Position numbers and translations under genes: made by a program | The notes under the pieces: generated by a model | The model's input: only the letters and a program-made list of their open reading frames with translations | Databases searched by the model: none | Told to the model about the DNA's origin: nothing | Origin: Cryptomeria japonica | Taxonomy: Eukaryota; Streptophyta; Pinopsida; Cupressales; Cupressaceae | Reading direction: 5' to 3' | DNA: 64,000 bases | NCBI RefSeq assembly: GCF_030272615.1 | Contig: NC_081412.1 | Coordinates: 475,361,657 to 475,425,656, forward strand | Shown: piece by piece, positions 36,235 to 47,675 of the stretch | Position numbering within the stretch: the stretch's first letter is position 1 | How the letters are laid out: every line of letters starts with the position of its first letter

Positions 36235-37421
36235 ATAAAGGGATAGAGTTAGAAGCATGATCTTGTATGATTGTCATTGATGTGAAACCTGGTTATCTAG
36301 ATGGATATTGGTCTATATGCTTTTCCAGACCTTGGTTATTTGGATAGAGTTTGGTTTGAATACTCTTTTGTGTTGGTTGTGTCATCTTGTATTCAGGGTG
36401 GTTTGGAATGTTTTTGGTGCCCTCTAGATATGATGCTAATTGCATTGAGTTTTAGTGGATCATGTTCTTTTGGTTTAGATATGTGTTGGAAGATGTGTTG
36501 GGGTGACTATTCGGGTCTCACTTTGGTTTGTAGAGATCCACATGGAGTATTTTGCATTGGAAGTGATTATATGGCCGAATGACTGATTATAACTACACGT
36601 TATGTTTTGTAATATCCTTTGGAATATGTGCTAGCATGTGTGGATTGTCACATTGTTCATGGGATGATGTATTAGGATTTGTTTTTGGTTCCCTCTTTCA
36701 CCTAGAGTGGGCCAATCTAAGTATATTTGGTCTAGGTGGCTTAATTGTCTTGGTCGACCCTTGTTTAGGATTTCAATTTTGTATCTCATATATAATATGC
36801 GTGGAAGGATTAATTGAGTATGGATGAGAAGTGAATTGTGTGAGAAGTGTATGTGAATGATTTGCAAGCAAATTTGAGTTTGTGGTTATGCGAAAGTTAG
36901 TTTGGGAAGATCTTTTAAGCTGATATATTCTACTAGATAGAGTGTTGTGATAGTGGAGATCATCAAAGATGTTTGCCATGCTATTGGTCACTTGATTACT
37001 GTCCAAGGACAATTTCATGATCTGGAGAATCCTTCTCAATTTTAGTTCAACCATTTCATTCATTGCTGAATAACATTGAGTCCTTCAGTAGAAGTTTGTA
37101 TCTTGACTTGAACAAGTGTTCTTCAGCTACACAAGTTCTTATGTATCTTTCCTAAGGTAGTGCACCTTATCTTTGCAAGTACTTTAGGTGTTGGTGCTCG
37201 GCTACAAGCCTAAAATGTTGTAAATTTTTTTATTCATATTGTGAGTTAGCTACTCACCATGGTTATTCCTTGTTTCGGTTTTCCATGTATATCTAGTGTT
37301 CATGTGTTTTTGTTTGATGTGTTGATTATTAAAGTGATTATTTTGAATAAGTTTGTTAATAACTATTTTTGAAGTTCTCAACGTATTCACCTCCCCTCTC
37401 AATCTTGTTGGGTGTTCAACA
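36235..37421 (+). repeat. Solo LTR of the copia element 2 family
   Basis: Collinear with 33184-34414, from GAAACCTGGTTATCTAGATGG near the start to TTGTTGGGTGTTCAACA at the end. No internal copia sequence flanks it. The start is eroded (no clean TG), so the left end is approximate. No certain target-site duplication. Confidence 0.8.
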
Positions 37422-38752
37422 AGATAAAATTAATAAGACTATAGAGTCTATATTAATAGCTCATGTATCATTATGATTCCCAGATGAGTGCATGCGATTT
37501 ACATATAAGTGTGATACATGTGTTAGTGAGAGAAGAAGGAATCATTAATTTGAATGTGAGAAGATAAACCTCTACAATTGTGCTTTTAGATAAATATATC
37601 ATCAATAAAATGCAAGGCATAAGTTAGTGAGGGAAAAGGGAAAATTATATGAAGGTGAATAGGATGGATCATTTATGGACATGTCACTAGTGATAGAAGA
37701 AAGATAATCACATAAAGGTCATCACTAGTGTAATCTTTATAGATATGAAATATTGATTTCACTAGTGCATGTATGTAGCCATTAGATAAGGTGCATTGAA
37801 TATATAAATAAAGGTGAAATATATATTATCCATCAATAGGCTTGCAATAGTAAGATGAAGAGTTACATATAAAAGATACCTAAGCCTCACTAAGCATGCC
37901 ACCAACACCACTTGTGAAATATGCTAGTTGTGGAATTTCTTATGTGATGCAATAAAGTGTGCACAATAAGCATCACATTATTGTGCTATGCATAGACATC
38001 AATAATTTTTGTTTATGTATTTTTTAAAAATGGATGTGTTATATGTACACAATAATATTATGCTCATGACAAATCTGAGTTCCTATGATTAGCCACATTT
38101 GCTATATCACACATAATGTTATTTTCTCATCTATTAATGGGCTTGTAAATTTATAGTTGAGGTAGAAACCATCTACCAATCCAATTTCCATGCATATGAT
38201 GATAAGATTAGAATTATTGAGTTGTATGTGGTACAACCTTAGAGACATATATTTGTTCAACTAAGGTAATGAGACTATGTTGTGAAGGTCATCGTACAAT
38301 ATATGAAGGCTCTTCTTATTAGTAAATTATATAAATTTATATAGTTGAAAGTATGCTTGATGGTCATCACAAGGCACATTACCTTTGTCCAAAAAATCAA
38401 AATATATTTTTAAAATATCATAAATATAATATTATAAATGGTTATTTAAAAAAAAAAAATGTGTAACAAGATAAATGACAACAAACATAGTATTAGTGAT
38501 TAAACATTTTAAGTAAAATATTAATGAAAATTCATTTTCACCCTCATTTTAGTTAAAAAATAATTTAATACTTGATTTTTGAAGCCATAATATGTTATTC
38601 AATTTATATCATGTTTTTGTACCTTTTATTTAATGAAATCATAATAATACTTACTCTTGGTTCAATCTAGTATATTAGAAAACTATAATGCGATCACTAT
38701 AATCTTTTCCACTATAAGATGTTTCCAAAGCTTTCAAAACAATAAGCCTAAG
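37422..38752. other. AT-rich intergenic DNA
   Basis: No gene found. An inverted word TCACTAGTGA/CATCACTAGTG near 37686-37730 recurs in the locality and may be a decayed short element, but no boundaries are visible. Confidence 0.45.
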
Positions 38753-39700
38753 TTGTGCTTTGGATATTTACCTTGTGCAATCTAGAATGTGGACATGAAT
38801 GTGTTTATCATTTTATTATTTTATGAAAATAAATATGTTGAGCTAAAAGATTGTATTAAATGATTGGATGGACATTTTATTTTTATTCTTGAATGAATGC
38901 AATTATATAAATAAAATTTACTTTGATATAATAATAATAATATTTTTTTGTGTTTTTTATAATAATGAATAAGAAATTCTTGTATTTGAATGGAATAATT
39001 CAATTTTGTAAAATCTTATGAATCAATAAATTCTTTAAGATAGACAAATTAAAGAAAATAAATATTCTAAATTTAATTTATGTAAAAGAGTTCAGTTTAA
39101 ATATATTCTAATATATAAGCAAATAGTAGCTTTCTAAATTGAATTTTTTTATTGATTTTTATTTGAATCAAGTATTCAAATTTGGAGAAATAAATATTGA
39201 AATAATTGAGATAGAAGCATGTGATTGGACTCGTGAAATTTTGAGCATTGAATTATAGGCAATCTTTCTTTGGTCACCTTTGAGTTCTAAAATATTATGG
39301 GAGATTTGTGAAAGCAAGAGTGTATTTCATAATGTTTTGATTCAAAGATTACTAGTGCTCATCTATACATCTTGACTAATGATAAATTATGTCTCTTGGA
39401 GAATTTGTGAGTGATCAATGAAATGTAAATTCACAAAAAAAATACAAATTTACTAAAAAAGTTGCAACTAAATAAAAAAGATTAACTTTTTAAAATTACA
39501 GAAATGAAACTAAGATATATGGCTAAAATATGAGAGCATTTCAATAATCAACCAACACCTCTCAAAGACATCAAATAATCAATCAGAAATTTTGGTTATA
39601 TACAAACTATTGCTATTTCTTATAAGAAACACCTATGTATGTCAAATTCTATTTTAAAATGTTTTGTCCATAAGTGTGAATTTGAGTGCATAAATTTAAC
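38753..39700. repeat. Dispersed repeat, copy 1 (~0.95 kb)
   Basis: Collinear with 49952-50905 throughout. Shared words include TCTAGAATGTG, TATCATTTTATTATTTT, AATTATATAAATAAAATTTACTT, ATTCTTTAAGAT, CATAATGTTTTGATTCAAAGAT, CAAATAATCAATCA and ATGTCAAATTCTATTT. It has no coding capacity. The right end coincides with a Ty3 RT scrap. Confidence 0.85.
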
Positions 39701-39701
39701 T

Positions 39702-39935
39702 TAATGATACCCACACTTTATATCAACATTTAAGAATAATATGGCACCTTTAAGTTGATCCAAAAAGGTCATCAATTTCCACAAGTGGATATTAGTTTTT
39801 TATGGTGATCTTTTTTAATGCCTGAAATTCAATACACAAAAAAATTTGATGAAACAAATGGGTATGCACTCAATTTATCTACATTTTTTAGACAATAAAT
39901 CATATAATTCAAAATTATTGTGTATCAATGCAATG
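39702..39935 (-). pseudogene. Ty3 reverse transcriptase scrap, second copy
   Basis: Diverged copy of 1541-1790. Antisense translation gives IEFQALKKITIKN, a stop, then YPLVEIDDL, with a frameshift before the motif A region. Similarity continues rightward through TTTTAGACAATAAATCATATAATTC. Confidence 0.6.
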
Positions 39936-40690
39936 GGGCATTAGGAAGAGATACAACAAGATAAATGCCAATAGTGCAGTTGGCTTCTCATTATTGGTGA
40001 AGTGTCCATGGATCAAAAAACACAAGTCAATCTATTTGCAATAATTTATCAATATTATAATATCATTTGAAAATAATATTTTTTTACAATCATTAGATTA
40101 TGGCCATACAAAAGTTAATATGAGTTCTTTTGCCTAATTGATAATTTTACACATGCATATTTTCAACTATGTATTAGATTTTTACTACTGTATGTATATT
40201 TAAGTATGCATTACTATTCTAATATATTATATATTTGTTATAAAAGGATCCTTAATAAGCTTTCCCATTATACTAAAAGGGCTTTCCTAGCAACAAGCCA
40301 CACCTATATATTGTAGTCACATCATAGGTGACCTTATCAATGAATTTTGGACCAAATGCAAAAGAAATGGTACATGTATGATTAAAGAGACTAAGCTTTT
40401 ATCATTCCATCTAAGTGAATATAGATGAAGATATGGATCAATCAATAAGTGAAGCTTATTAATAATGAACTTTAGTATCAAGTTTGTTTGAGAAATTATT
40501 GATGATGTAATCCATAAAGAAATCATGTTACAAGTGATCATGAGCGACAAACAAATTATCAAATCAGTCTAAAATAGAATGATTTTTCACCAAGGTGATT
40601 TTATTAATTGTACCTTTCAACTAATTATATCTCCTATCATCACCAAAAGTATTAGTGGGGTCATTGTTCTTTTGATCATCATGAGAAGTT
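39936..40690. other. AT-rich sequence, nothing secure
   Basis: It may include decayed antisense retroelement sequence continuous with the zinc-knuckle remnant to its right. No domain is recognised. Confidence 0.35.
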
Positions 40691-40699
40691 ATACAATCA

Positions 40700-41450
40700 G
40701 ATTCTTCATCTTTATTTCAAACATTCAAACTTTTGATGTCCCTTCATATTATAATAATTACATAATTTATCAAATTTATTAGTATCTAAAGAGAAAAATG
40801 TATAGAATGAGAAGAAATTTTCCCAACATTTTTTTTTTTGGGTTGACAACTTGTAGCTTTTGAAGGATGTATATAAAGTAAGATTGAAATGCAATATATT
40901 GGGCAACAAATTTTCCTTCTACTAATTGTTCTTAGTTGAATTTAGAATCAAGTTTTGCTAAGGTAGCATATTTAAAATCCCTAAACAAGTGTTCTTATAA
41001 CCCATTCTTCAAATTAAGGATGAGAGAAAACTCTTATATCATACACTCAAATGAGTATCCTTAATCATTTGAATTGTTAAATATAATCTTACATTGATAT
41101 CTATTATCCTTGTCATATGTTGCACCACTTGATATGAAAATATTGATCATAGATGGAATAAATATATTAGTCTTCCTATTTGCAACAAGTTGATATAATT
41201 TAAAATAGGATTTTGTGTTATTTAGTGTTAAATGATCAAATATTTACTGAAAGAGAATTAATTTTGAGAAAGGAACTTTATCATCATGAGGAACCTGTTT
41301 TTAATTAAACCATGTCTCGATATAAAGAATCCAGGTATAGAGAACATTAAGGTCTTGTGATCCATAAATATCCTTAACTTCACATATTAGTGGTCATATC
41401 ATTTCAAGTTAGAGCTAGTGGCAATCACTTTGTACCGCCCAATAATAAAA
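40700..41450 (-). pseudogene. Retroelement gag remnant with degenerate zinc knuckle
   Basis: The antisense frame at 40712-40909 ends CNYYNMKGHQKFECLK. This has the exact C-x2-C-x4-H-x4-C spacing with the second Cys changed to Tyr. Upstream (41000-41450), broken frames with FLSSLI and MGYKNTCLGILNML may be the rest of gag. Family not resolved. Confidence 0.45.
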
Positions 41451-42082
41451 TAGATAGAAAATAAGGTTCAACCCTTCACTACACTCGATTTAATGAAAGT
41501 AATTGAATGAATATATCCTTTAGAGTTGAAAAAAACTAATTTACAAGAATTTTTGAGACTTCACTTTAGACAAATTGACAAATTTTTATTATGAAAATCC
41601 TCATGGTTTGCAAAATATATAAACTAAAGAGAAAGGATTTTAGAAAATTCTAAACCAAAATAATTGGTCATGATGTGTATTATACCTTGAGAAAAAATTT
41701 CCTTCCAATAAGTAGATTTTATTAGCATCGATTTTCTTACTAGAAGTAATGTATGAAAGGGTGTGCATGCTCCAAAATCTTGACATAAGAATTTCATTTG
41801 TGATAAAAAAAAAAAAGAAAAAATGTATCATTTTCATAATATTATATAAAAAATTATAATATTTTTGAAAAGAATTCAAGGGGATTGATTTGATGAAATC
41901 AATCTTTACTAGAAGCAAGATAGAGAAAAAATACTTTTATTGTATATTAGATAGTATTCTTCAAAATATTAAAAAAATAATAGCGTAAAAAGATGATGTA
42001 TTGAAAAGAAGTTATTAAGAATTGGAACCATCACATAGATTTTAATGTTTTAGATTTTTTCTATTCATGCTATTCAGATATA
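41451..42082. other. AT-rich spacer, nothing recognised
   Basis: The low-complexity A/T runs and short frames here show no domain. The copia 3 LTR may begin within its right part. Confidence 0.45.
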
Positions 42083-43062
42083 TGTTCAGTTGGTTGGTAT
42101 TGATTTCTTGATCGGGTGTTATCTTATATGCTGGTAAGCCTAGTTTATTGATCAGGTGAGGGTTTCATCGACAGATATTTGTTGAAGATCTTTTGATATT
42201 ATGCATAAGTGGTGTTGGTGTGTCTTCTAGTAGGGATTCAGGATATTGATGGTGATCGTGTTCGAGCCTTGACTGATTGGAATCATTGCTTTAGCCTGTG
42301 TGGACCTAAATTGGGTCTGGTGCTATCTAGGTTATGGATCGGTTTATGTAACGTGTGGGTTATTGTTCTTGATACGTTACCAATTGGATTCATTGACTGG
42401 ATTATAATGTTTCAGTCTTAGGCCGACTTAGTTGATCATTAGATTGTGAGTTTAAGTTATGGATTTATTGTATTATCTTTTAGGTGGTTGACCTAATTGT
42501 TTAGGTCTTGGATTGGTATAAATATGATGTAAGACCTGTTTGTAGATCATGGTATGCAAGAAAATAATGTAATAATAATTCATGCAGAGGATTTTGTCGA
42601 TCATAGGTGATCGAATTGGGTTTGTGGAAGAGGTTTAAGGCCTTCGGTATTGAGCTTAACCAAAACTATACTCGGGTATGGGAGATGCTATACTTGTAGT
42701 TCAATCTTTATTCTGGATTGTTGTCCAATATTTTCTATAGTCAACGAGACTCCTTTTATGATGAGCAGTGTGCTATAGCTATTGGCCTTCCTGCATGTGT
42801 AGGCCCCTTATTGTAATATTTTTTCATCTGATTAGTGGATAGATATTCTGGGTCTCCAACCCCACCGTGGTTTTTCCTCTTTGAGGTTTTCCACATATAA
42901 ATTTGTGGTGTTATGGTGTTCATCTTTGTGGTTGCATTGTTTCTTATTGTTATATGCTATTATGTTTACTAGTTGCTGAGTTGTTGTATTAATAAGATTA
43001 AATTTCTCTATTTTGGTAGAACATTGATTCACCCCCCCTCTTAGTGTTCTTGGATCCCAACA
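42083..43062 (+). repeat. 5' LTR of copia element 3
   Basis: The end is clear: ATTCACCCCCCCTCTTAG then GGATCCCAACA, directly before the PBS. A TATA-like GGTATAAATATG at ~42513 is a plausible promoter. The left end is a guess (TGTTCAG at 42083), because no second LTR survives for comparison. Confidence 0.6.
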
Positions 43063-43064
43063 AT

Positions 43065-43080
43065 TGGTATTAGATCTTGG
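43065..43080 (+). promoter_or_regulatory. Primer-binding site of copia element 3
   Basis: TGGTATTAGATCTTGG, two bases off the tRNA-iMet-type TGGTATCAGAGC, three bases after the LTR end. Confidence 0.7.
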
Positions 43081-44340
43081 TGCCTCGAAGTAAGTCTAAC
43101 AGCTTGAGGAAGATCATGTATCCGAAATCTATGGAGATAAGTTTAAGGATGGAACTTCCAGTAGCACTTGAAGACTATGATGTTAAAAGATTGAGGAACA
43201 TGAAGTTGCAAGATGATTTGAGATATTCGAAGGAATTCATTTTTACTCTGCAAGATAGGTTGTCATCTGCCCAAGCTAAAAGGAAGGAACTTTTACAAAA
43301 TTAGGATAATGAAGAGAAGGATGCCTATAAGGAACAATGCCAGAAGTTTTGTTAGGAGAATATTGTCATGAAGAATCAAATGCAAGCCCTAACTATGAGG
43401 ATGTCCAAGGAGATTGAAGACTGGAAGAAGAATGAATAAAATCTTGCTATATCTCTGAAAGACAGATCTGAAGAATGCATCCGGTTGGTTCATGAGAATG
43501 ATGTACTAAGAACTGAATTGGTGCAATCACAAAACAATGAGCAAGAATTGGAAAGAATGGTAAAAATCCTAAGAGATGATTTGACTATTGCAAATGAATA
43601 AAAAGATAAGTTCAAGGTTAGTTCTGCTAAGCTTGATAAATTATTGAAAGATGAAAGGGACTCTAGAGACACTAGAGGTCTTGGATTTGAGCATGGAGAA
43701 AGCTCTAGTACTCGAAATCAGGATAACACAAACAGTTAGAAGGTCAACTGGAATCAGAGGTCACCGGTAAGGCAACCCAATGCACATAAATTTAGTTGTA
43801 GATGCTTTGTTTGCAATAAACTTGGTCATATGGCAAGAAATTGTAGAAATGGAGAAAATCAAAATAATAATGTAGTTCCTGGTCAGTGTTTAAATTGTAA
43901 GAAGTATGCTTATAGGACAAAAGATTATAGAATGAATGTGAAATGTCATGCATGTGAAAAGTTTGGACATATGGCTAATCAATGTAGGTCATGGAATGGT
44001 CAAGGTTACAGTAAATAAATTCAGGAGAATAACGTCACTTGTTATGCATGTAACAAAGTAGGACATATTGCTAAATTTTGTAGAAGCAACAACCTACCGA
44101 CATGAAGTGATGAATCTAATGAGAAGGGAAAGCAGAAGCTTGATGCCATTCGGAAGGAGCATGAGAAGAAGTGGGTTATGAATTTTGAGGCTCAACCAAT
44201 ATAATCAATTGCTTTAGATGTTCATTTGGCTGAAGGATATACCCCAGTTACTCAATCGACATAGCAGAATGTTCCTGCACCGACATGATATTCATCTGGT
44301 AACTAAGGCATTCGCCTTAGGGGGAGGCAAATTGATGACA
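43081..44340 (+). pseudogene. copia element 3: gag C-terminal half with four zinc knuckles
   Basis: A coiled-coil-rich region (KRLRNMKLQDDLRYSKE, NDVLRTELVQSQNNEQELE) leads to SSAKLDKLLKDE and GLGFEHGESS, typical of SIRE-like copia gags. Then come CFVCNKLGHMARNC, CLNCKKYAYRTKDY (degraded), CHACEKFGHMANQC and CYACNKVGHIAKFC (43805-44080). Multiple knuckles bind RNA during packaging. Stops at N.DNEEK, C.ENIV, NE.NLA, NE.KDK, S.KVN and K.IQ lie at plausible glutamine sites. The N-terminal gag is missing. Confidence 0.75.
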
Positions 44341-44439
44341 GATCTTGCATTGCCCCTGGTAGTGGTCTAAAAGCCTGATTCAGATCTTTGGAAGTCAGAT
44401 TGAAGGTTAACTCTCAAAGATTTGTTTGATCTTGGATCT

Positions 44440-44636
44440 AGTTTGGTTTACCAGTAAGTCACTTTATGAGTTAAGGTTTGGTCATGCATCTACAATTAAG
44501 TATTTCAGAATCTCTGGTAGTGAATTGGAAGTTTGATCCTAGATGTAATGAAGGAATATTTCTTGTTTATTCTAATGAAAGAAAAGCATATAGATGTTAT
44601 AACAAGAGATTACAGAGAATTGTGAAGATAACTAAT
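44440..44636 (+). pseudogene. copia element 3: integrase C-terminal tail (left of PLE)
   Basis: YELRFGHASTIKYFR, then FDPRCNEGIFLVYSNERKAYRCYNKRLQRIVKITN, the usual end-of-integrase block. The frame is interrupted at codon ITN by the PLE and resumes at 47676. Confidence 0.75.
44625..44636 (+). repeat. PLE target-site duplication, left copy
   Basis: AAGATAACTAAT, identical to 47676-47687. Confidence 0.9.
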
Positions 44637-44701
44637 TAAAGCTATGAGATTGTCCGCTGCAGCATTTTATCAAGTTCCATGAGTGCGCAGTAGATTTCAC
44701 C

Positions 44702-47104
44702 GTGGAGATTGGAGATGCAGCCACACCTCTGGATCCGTCCGTCGCCATTGCTCAACCTGCAACTCACCAACGGCTCCTCAGCAACGGCTCTCCTCGGTCA
44801 ACTCCTGGTACGCTGTCCTCTTCCTCGTTTATCCAATCTCGTGCCTTCAGCTTTAATTGCTCTGCCATTTCTTGTTGTTGTAGTTGCGTAGCTTGCAAAC
44901 TTTTCCAACCTCGAGCCACTCCCTCTCTGTCGCATCACCCGGTTCAGGCACATGAAGTTAGTCTTTCAAGCTCATGTGTCCAACCGCACCCGGCTCTTCC
45001 TGCGGAGGAGGTGGACACATCCTCCGTGGCTCATCTTCCTCCACGCAAACCCTGCCCGACCATTCCCCTTTTTGTGAACTCATCCCATTCCTTGCAGTCT
45101 TGTCCAAATGTCTTTTCGGCCCCCCCACCCCCCGCCTTGGGTCTCGGCACTCTTCCCAAGCCAGCTCCTATCCTTAACTCCATTAGCAATTGGGAATCCA
45201 AACTTGTTGTCAACCTCTCTCCCGCCCACATTGATCCTCTCGCTTTTAACTTCCTCAAGCGAGGTCTTAACTTTGCCTTGACTCCCCGCAACGTTCCGCA
45301 CATCGACTTCCTCATCGAGATCGAAAATGCGGTGCGTACCCTTCCCCTTGATGTTGCTGAAGAGGTTAGACAAGATTGTGCTGTAGCGCTCCGTTATGCT
45401 AAACCTCCTAAATTCAACATCCCTAAAGCTGAGCTGTTGGCCTTTAATAATCTAATGCATAATAATGACCTTATCATCTCAAGAGCTGACAAAGGCAATG
45501 CCACGGTCATTATGAGCAAACCAGATTACTTGGCCAAAATGGAAATCCTCCTCTCGGATTCCAGTAGTTACAAAATTTTGTCTCGTAACCCGTGCCCAAA
45601 GATTTTGAAGGCAGTTAGATCTGCTATTTCCAACTCCTCATTGGATGATTCTACCAAGCTTCGTCTTCTTCCGTCTAAGGAAGTGACCCCTCGTATATAT
45701 GGGGTCCCAAAAATTCATAAAGCCAACATTCCTTTGAGACCCATTGTCGATACCATTGGGTCTCCAACTTACAAGTTAGCCGCTTTTCTTGCCAAATTAA
45801 TCTCCCCGCTTGTTGGTAACTCCAACTCCTTCATCAAAGATTCCAACCAATTTGTTCAGTTTATCAAGGACACCAAGTTGGACCCTCAAGACACGCTTGT
45901 GAGCTTCGATGTGGTGTCCCTCTTCACCAAGGTCCCTATTCTAGACTCCATAGAAATTGTCAAGCTTAAGGTCAATGAGGACATCGCCTCTTTGGTGGAA
46001 CTTTGCTTGAGGTCAACCTTCTTCGCCTTCCAAGGCGTTATCTATGAACAGGTTGACGGAGTAGCCATGGGCTCCCCTCTCTCGCCGGTCATTGCCAACA
46101 TATTCATGGAACATTTCGAAGAGGTGGCCTTACATTCTTTCCCCCTCAAACCAAAATGGTGGAAGCGATATATGGATGACACCAATGTATGTTGGCCCCA
46201 CGGCTTGGACATGTTAGAGGAATTTCATACTCACCTCAACAACATTTTTCCGTCTATTACCTTCACCAAAGAACTTGAATCCAACAACCGTTTATCTTTT
46301 CTCGATGTCTTAATCTGTAAAAAGCCTGACGGATCCCTTGGTCGTCAGGTGTATCGCAAAACTACCCACACTGACTTATATCTTCATTCGTCTTCTCATC
46401 ACCACCATAGCCAGAAAGTTGGGATCCTCAAAACATTGGCTTTAAGAGCCCATCGGATTTGTGATAAGGATAACTTAGACCAAGAGCTCTCCCATCTTCG
46501 TCAAGTCTTCCTTTGGAATGGCTACTCGAACAAGCAGATCACTAGGGCCTTCCTCCAAGCCAAATCTCATTTCCTTTCCATCTCGAATCCCGTGCCCTCT
46601 CCATCTCAGGCCCCGTTTGTCTCTCTCCCTTATGTTGAAGGCATTTCTCACAAAATCTCAAAAATCCTTGGGAAAAAAGGTCTCCGTTGTGCCTTCAAAC
46701 CTGTTTCCACCATCAAGAGGCATGCCCCACCGCTTAAGGACACTAGGGATGCCTTTTCAGAGTCAGGTGTATACAAGATTGTATGCTCCTGTGGAACTCC
46801 TTACATTGGAGAAACAGGTCGTTCGTTCATGACTCGAATAAAAGAGCACAGTGCCGACATTAAGCATGAACGTGCCCTCAAATCAGCCTTAGCCGAGCAT
46901 TCAACCACTACCAAACATCATATCTGTTTGGAGGACACTCAGGTATTGTGTAGGGAGAACAACTTTTTCAAGAGGAAAGTTAAAGAGGCCATTGCTATCA
47001 TTCGGCACCCATCCAATCTTAATCGAGATGATGGGTTAAACCTTAGCATCTCGTGGCACCCTCTTCTTCTGGCCCTCCAGCGTCATCCCCGCCCCCCTCC
47101 TTGA
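44702..47104 (+). CDS. Penelope-like reverse transcriptase with GIY-YIG endonuclease
   Basis: 800 residues, uninterrupted. Residues 1-155 are Ser/Pro/Cys-rich and low in conservation; the true start could be later. The conserved core includes ISRADKGNATVIM, then GVPKIHK (334-340), LRPIVDTIGSPTYKLA, motif A FDVVSLF (Asp403), motif B GVAMGSPLSP (453-462), motif C YMDD (490-493) and LSFLDVLI. After the thumb region comes GIY-YIG: GVY at 689-691, CSC, YIG at 701-703, R712 and EH (715-716), then SALAEHSTTTKHH, with the Cys/His pattern of PLE endonucleases. All expected catalytic residues seem present. It acts as RT plus DNA nickase in target-primed insertion. The ATG at 44702 is the first in frame, 65 bases from the element's left end. 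Confidence 0.93.
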   Translation: MEIGDAATPLDPSVAIAQPATHQRLLSNGSPRSTPGTLSSSSFIQSRAFSFNCSAISCCCSCVACKLFQPRATPSLSHHPVQAHEVSLSSSCVQPHPALPAEEVDTSSVAHLPPRKPCPTIPLFVNSSHSLQSCPNVFSAPPPPALGLGTLPKPAPILNSISNWESKLVVNLSPAHIDPLAFNFLKRGLNFALTPRNVPHIDFLIEIENAVRTLPLDVAEEVRQDCAVALRYAKPPKFNIPKAELLAFNNLMHNNDLIISRADKGNATVIMSKPDYLAKMEILLSDSSSYKILSRNPCPKILKAVRSAISNSSLDDSTKLRLLPSKEVTPRIYGVPKIHKANIPLRPIVDTIGSPTYKLAAFLAKLISPLVGNSNSFIKDSNQFVQFIKDTKLDPQDTLVSFDVVSLFTKVPILDSIEIVKLKVNEDIASLVELCLRSTFFAFQGVIYEQVDGVAMGSPLSPVIANIFMEHFEEVALHSFPLKPKWWKRYMDDTNVCWPHGLDMLEEFHTHLNNIFPSITFTKELESNNRLSFLDVLICKKPDGSLGRQVYRKTTHTDLYLHSSSHHHHSQKVGILKTLALRAHRICDKDNLDQELSHLRQVFLWNGYSNKQITRAFLQAKSHFLSISNPVPSPSQAPFVSLPYVEGISHKISKILGKKGLRCAFKPVSTIKRHAPPLKDTRDAFSESGVYKIVCSCGTPYIGETGRSFMTRIKEHSADIKHERALKSALAEHSTTTKHHICLEDTQVLCRENNFFKRKVKEAIAIIRHPSNLNRDDGLNLSISWHPLLLALQRHPRPPP

Positions 47105-47606
47105 CTTCGCCCCATCTTTCTTCTTCTTTTGTGTGTCTCCCTCTCCCCCTTTGGTCTATTTTCCTTTTTGTTTATTTTCTAGTTTTTTCTGCTTTCAGTC
47201 CTCATCGTGTGTTTATTTTTATTTGCTCTTGTCTTTTGGAATTGTAAATTTCTCTTTTCTTATCTGTTTCTGGTTTTTTGTCTTTTGGTTTATGCCTTTG
47301 CGTATATTCTGTTATGTATTTGTATTCATTTATTTATTCTTTTAATTTTTAATTTTTGTCCCTTATTCTTTTCTTCTTTTGTGTCTTTTGTGTTTTTTAG
47401 TGGTTTTGATTGTGATGCTGGGCTTTCCTTTTTTCTTTTCTGTGGGTAGTTTATCCCTTGGAGTTTTTTAGGTCTCCCACCCTTCAGGTGGTCTTTTCCT
47501 TTTCTCTTTCCTCTCTCCTTGTTTCTCGTGCCTTCCCCCACCCCTCTCCTCTTTATATTCTGCCTCAAATCTGCATCTCAACATCTTTCATGTCTTGGGA
47601 ATTCTC

Positions 47607-47653
47607 TTCATCCTGATGATGAATCACGGAGTGTGATTCGAAACGTTGATGAA
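47607..47653 (+). ncRNA. Hammerhead-ribozyme-like motif in the PLE 3' end
   Basis: Stem I: TTCATC (47607-47612) pairs with GATGAA (47648-47653). Core: CTGATGA at 47613-47619. Stem II: GAATCAC (47621-47627) pairs with GTGATTC (47633-47639) over a 5-base loop. GAAA is at 47640-47643. ACGT (47643-47646) is a palindrome that could make a two-base-pair stem III between two molecules. The predicted cleavage is after T47647. One extra T (47620) sits between CTGATGA and stem II, so activity is uncertain. PLEs are known to carry minimal, dimer-acting hammerheads in animals. Confidence 0.75.
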
Positions 47654-47675
47654 AAAATATACACACAATCGAATC

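Larger units (their letters stand above)
44637..47675 (+). mobile_element. Penelope-like element (Dryad-type), full coding length
   Basis: A 3039-bp insertion delimited by a perfect 12-bp direct repeat. It carries one intact 800-codon ORF (RT plus GIY-YIG), a T-rich 3' UTR (47105-47600) and a hammerhead-like motif at its 3' end. Its base composition is visibly richer in C than the AT-rich surroundings. PLEs encode telomerase-related RTs, and integration is thought to use the GIY-YIG nickase with target-primed synthesis. Plant PLEs with this endonuclease are known as conifer Dryads and are thought to derive from arthropods by horizontal transfer. Intact ORF and perfect duplication suggest a recent insertion. 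Confidence 0.9.

Noticed and set aside
44637-44701. A second hammerhead in the left end of the PLE
   Set aside because: No CTGATGA/GAAA pair occurs in the short 5' segment; only the 3' motif is supported.
45031-45373. Antisense open frames over the PLE ORF
   Set aside because: They are shadow frames of the conserved sense RT ORF.
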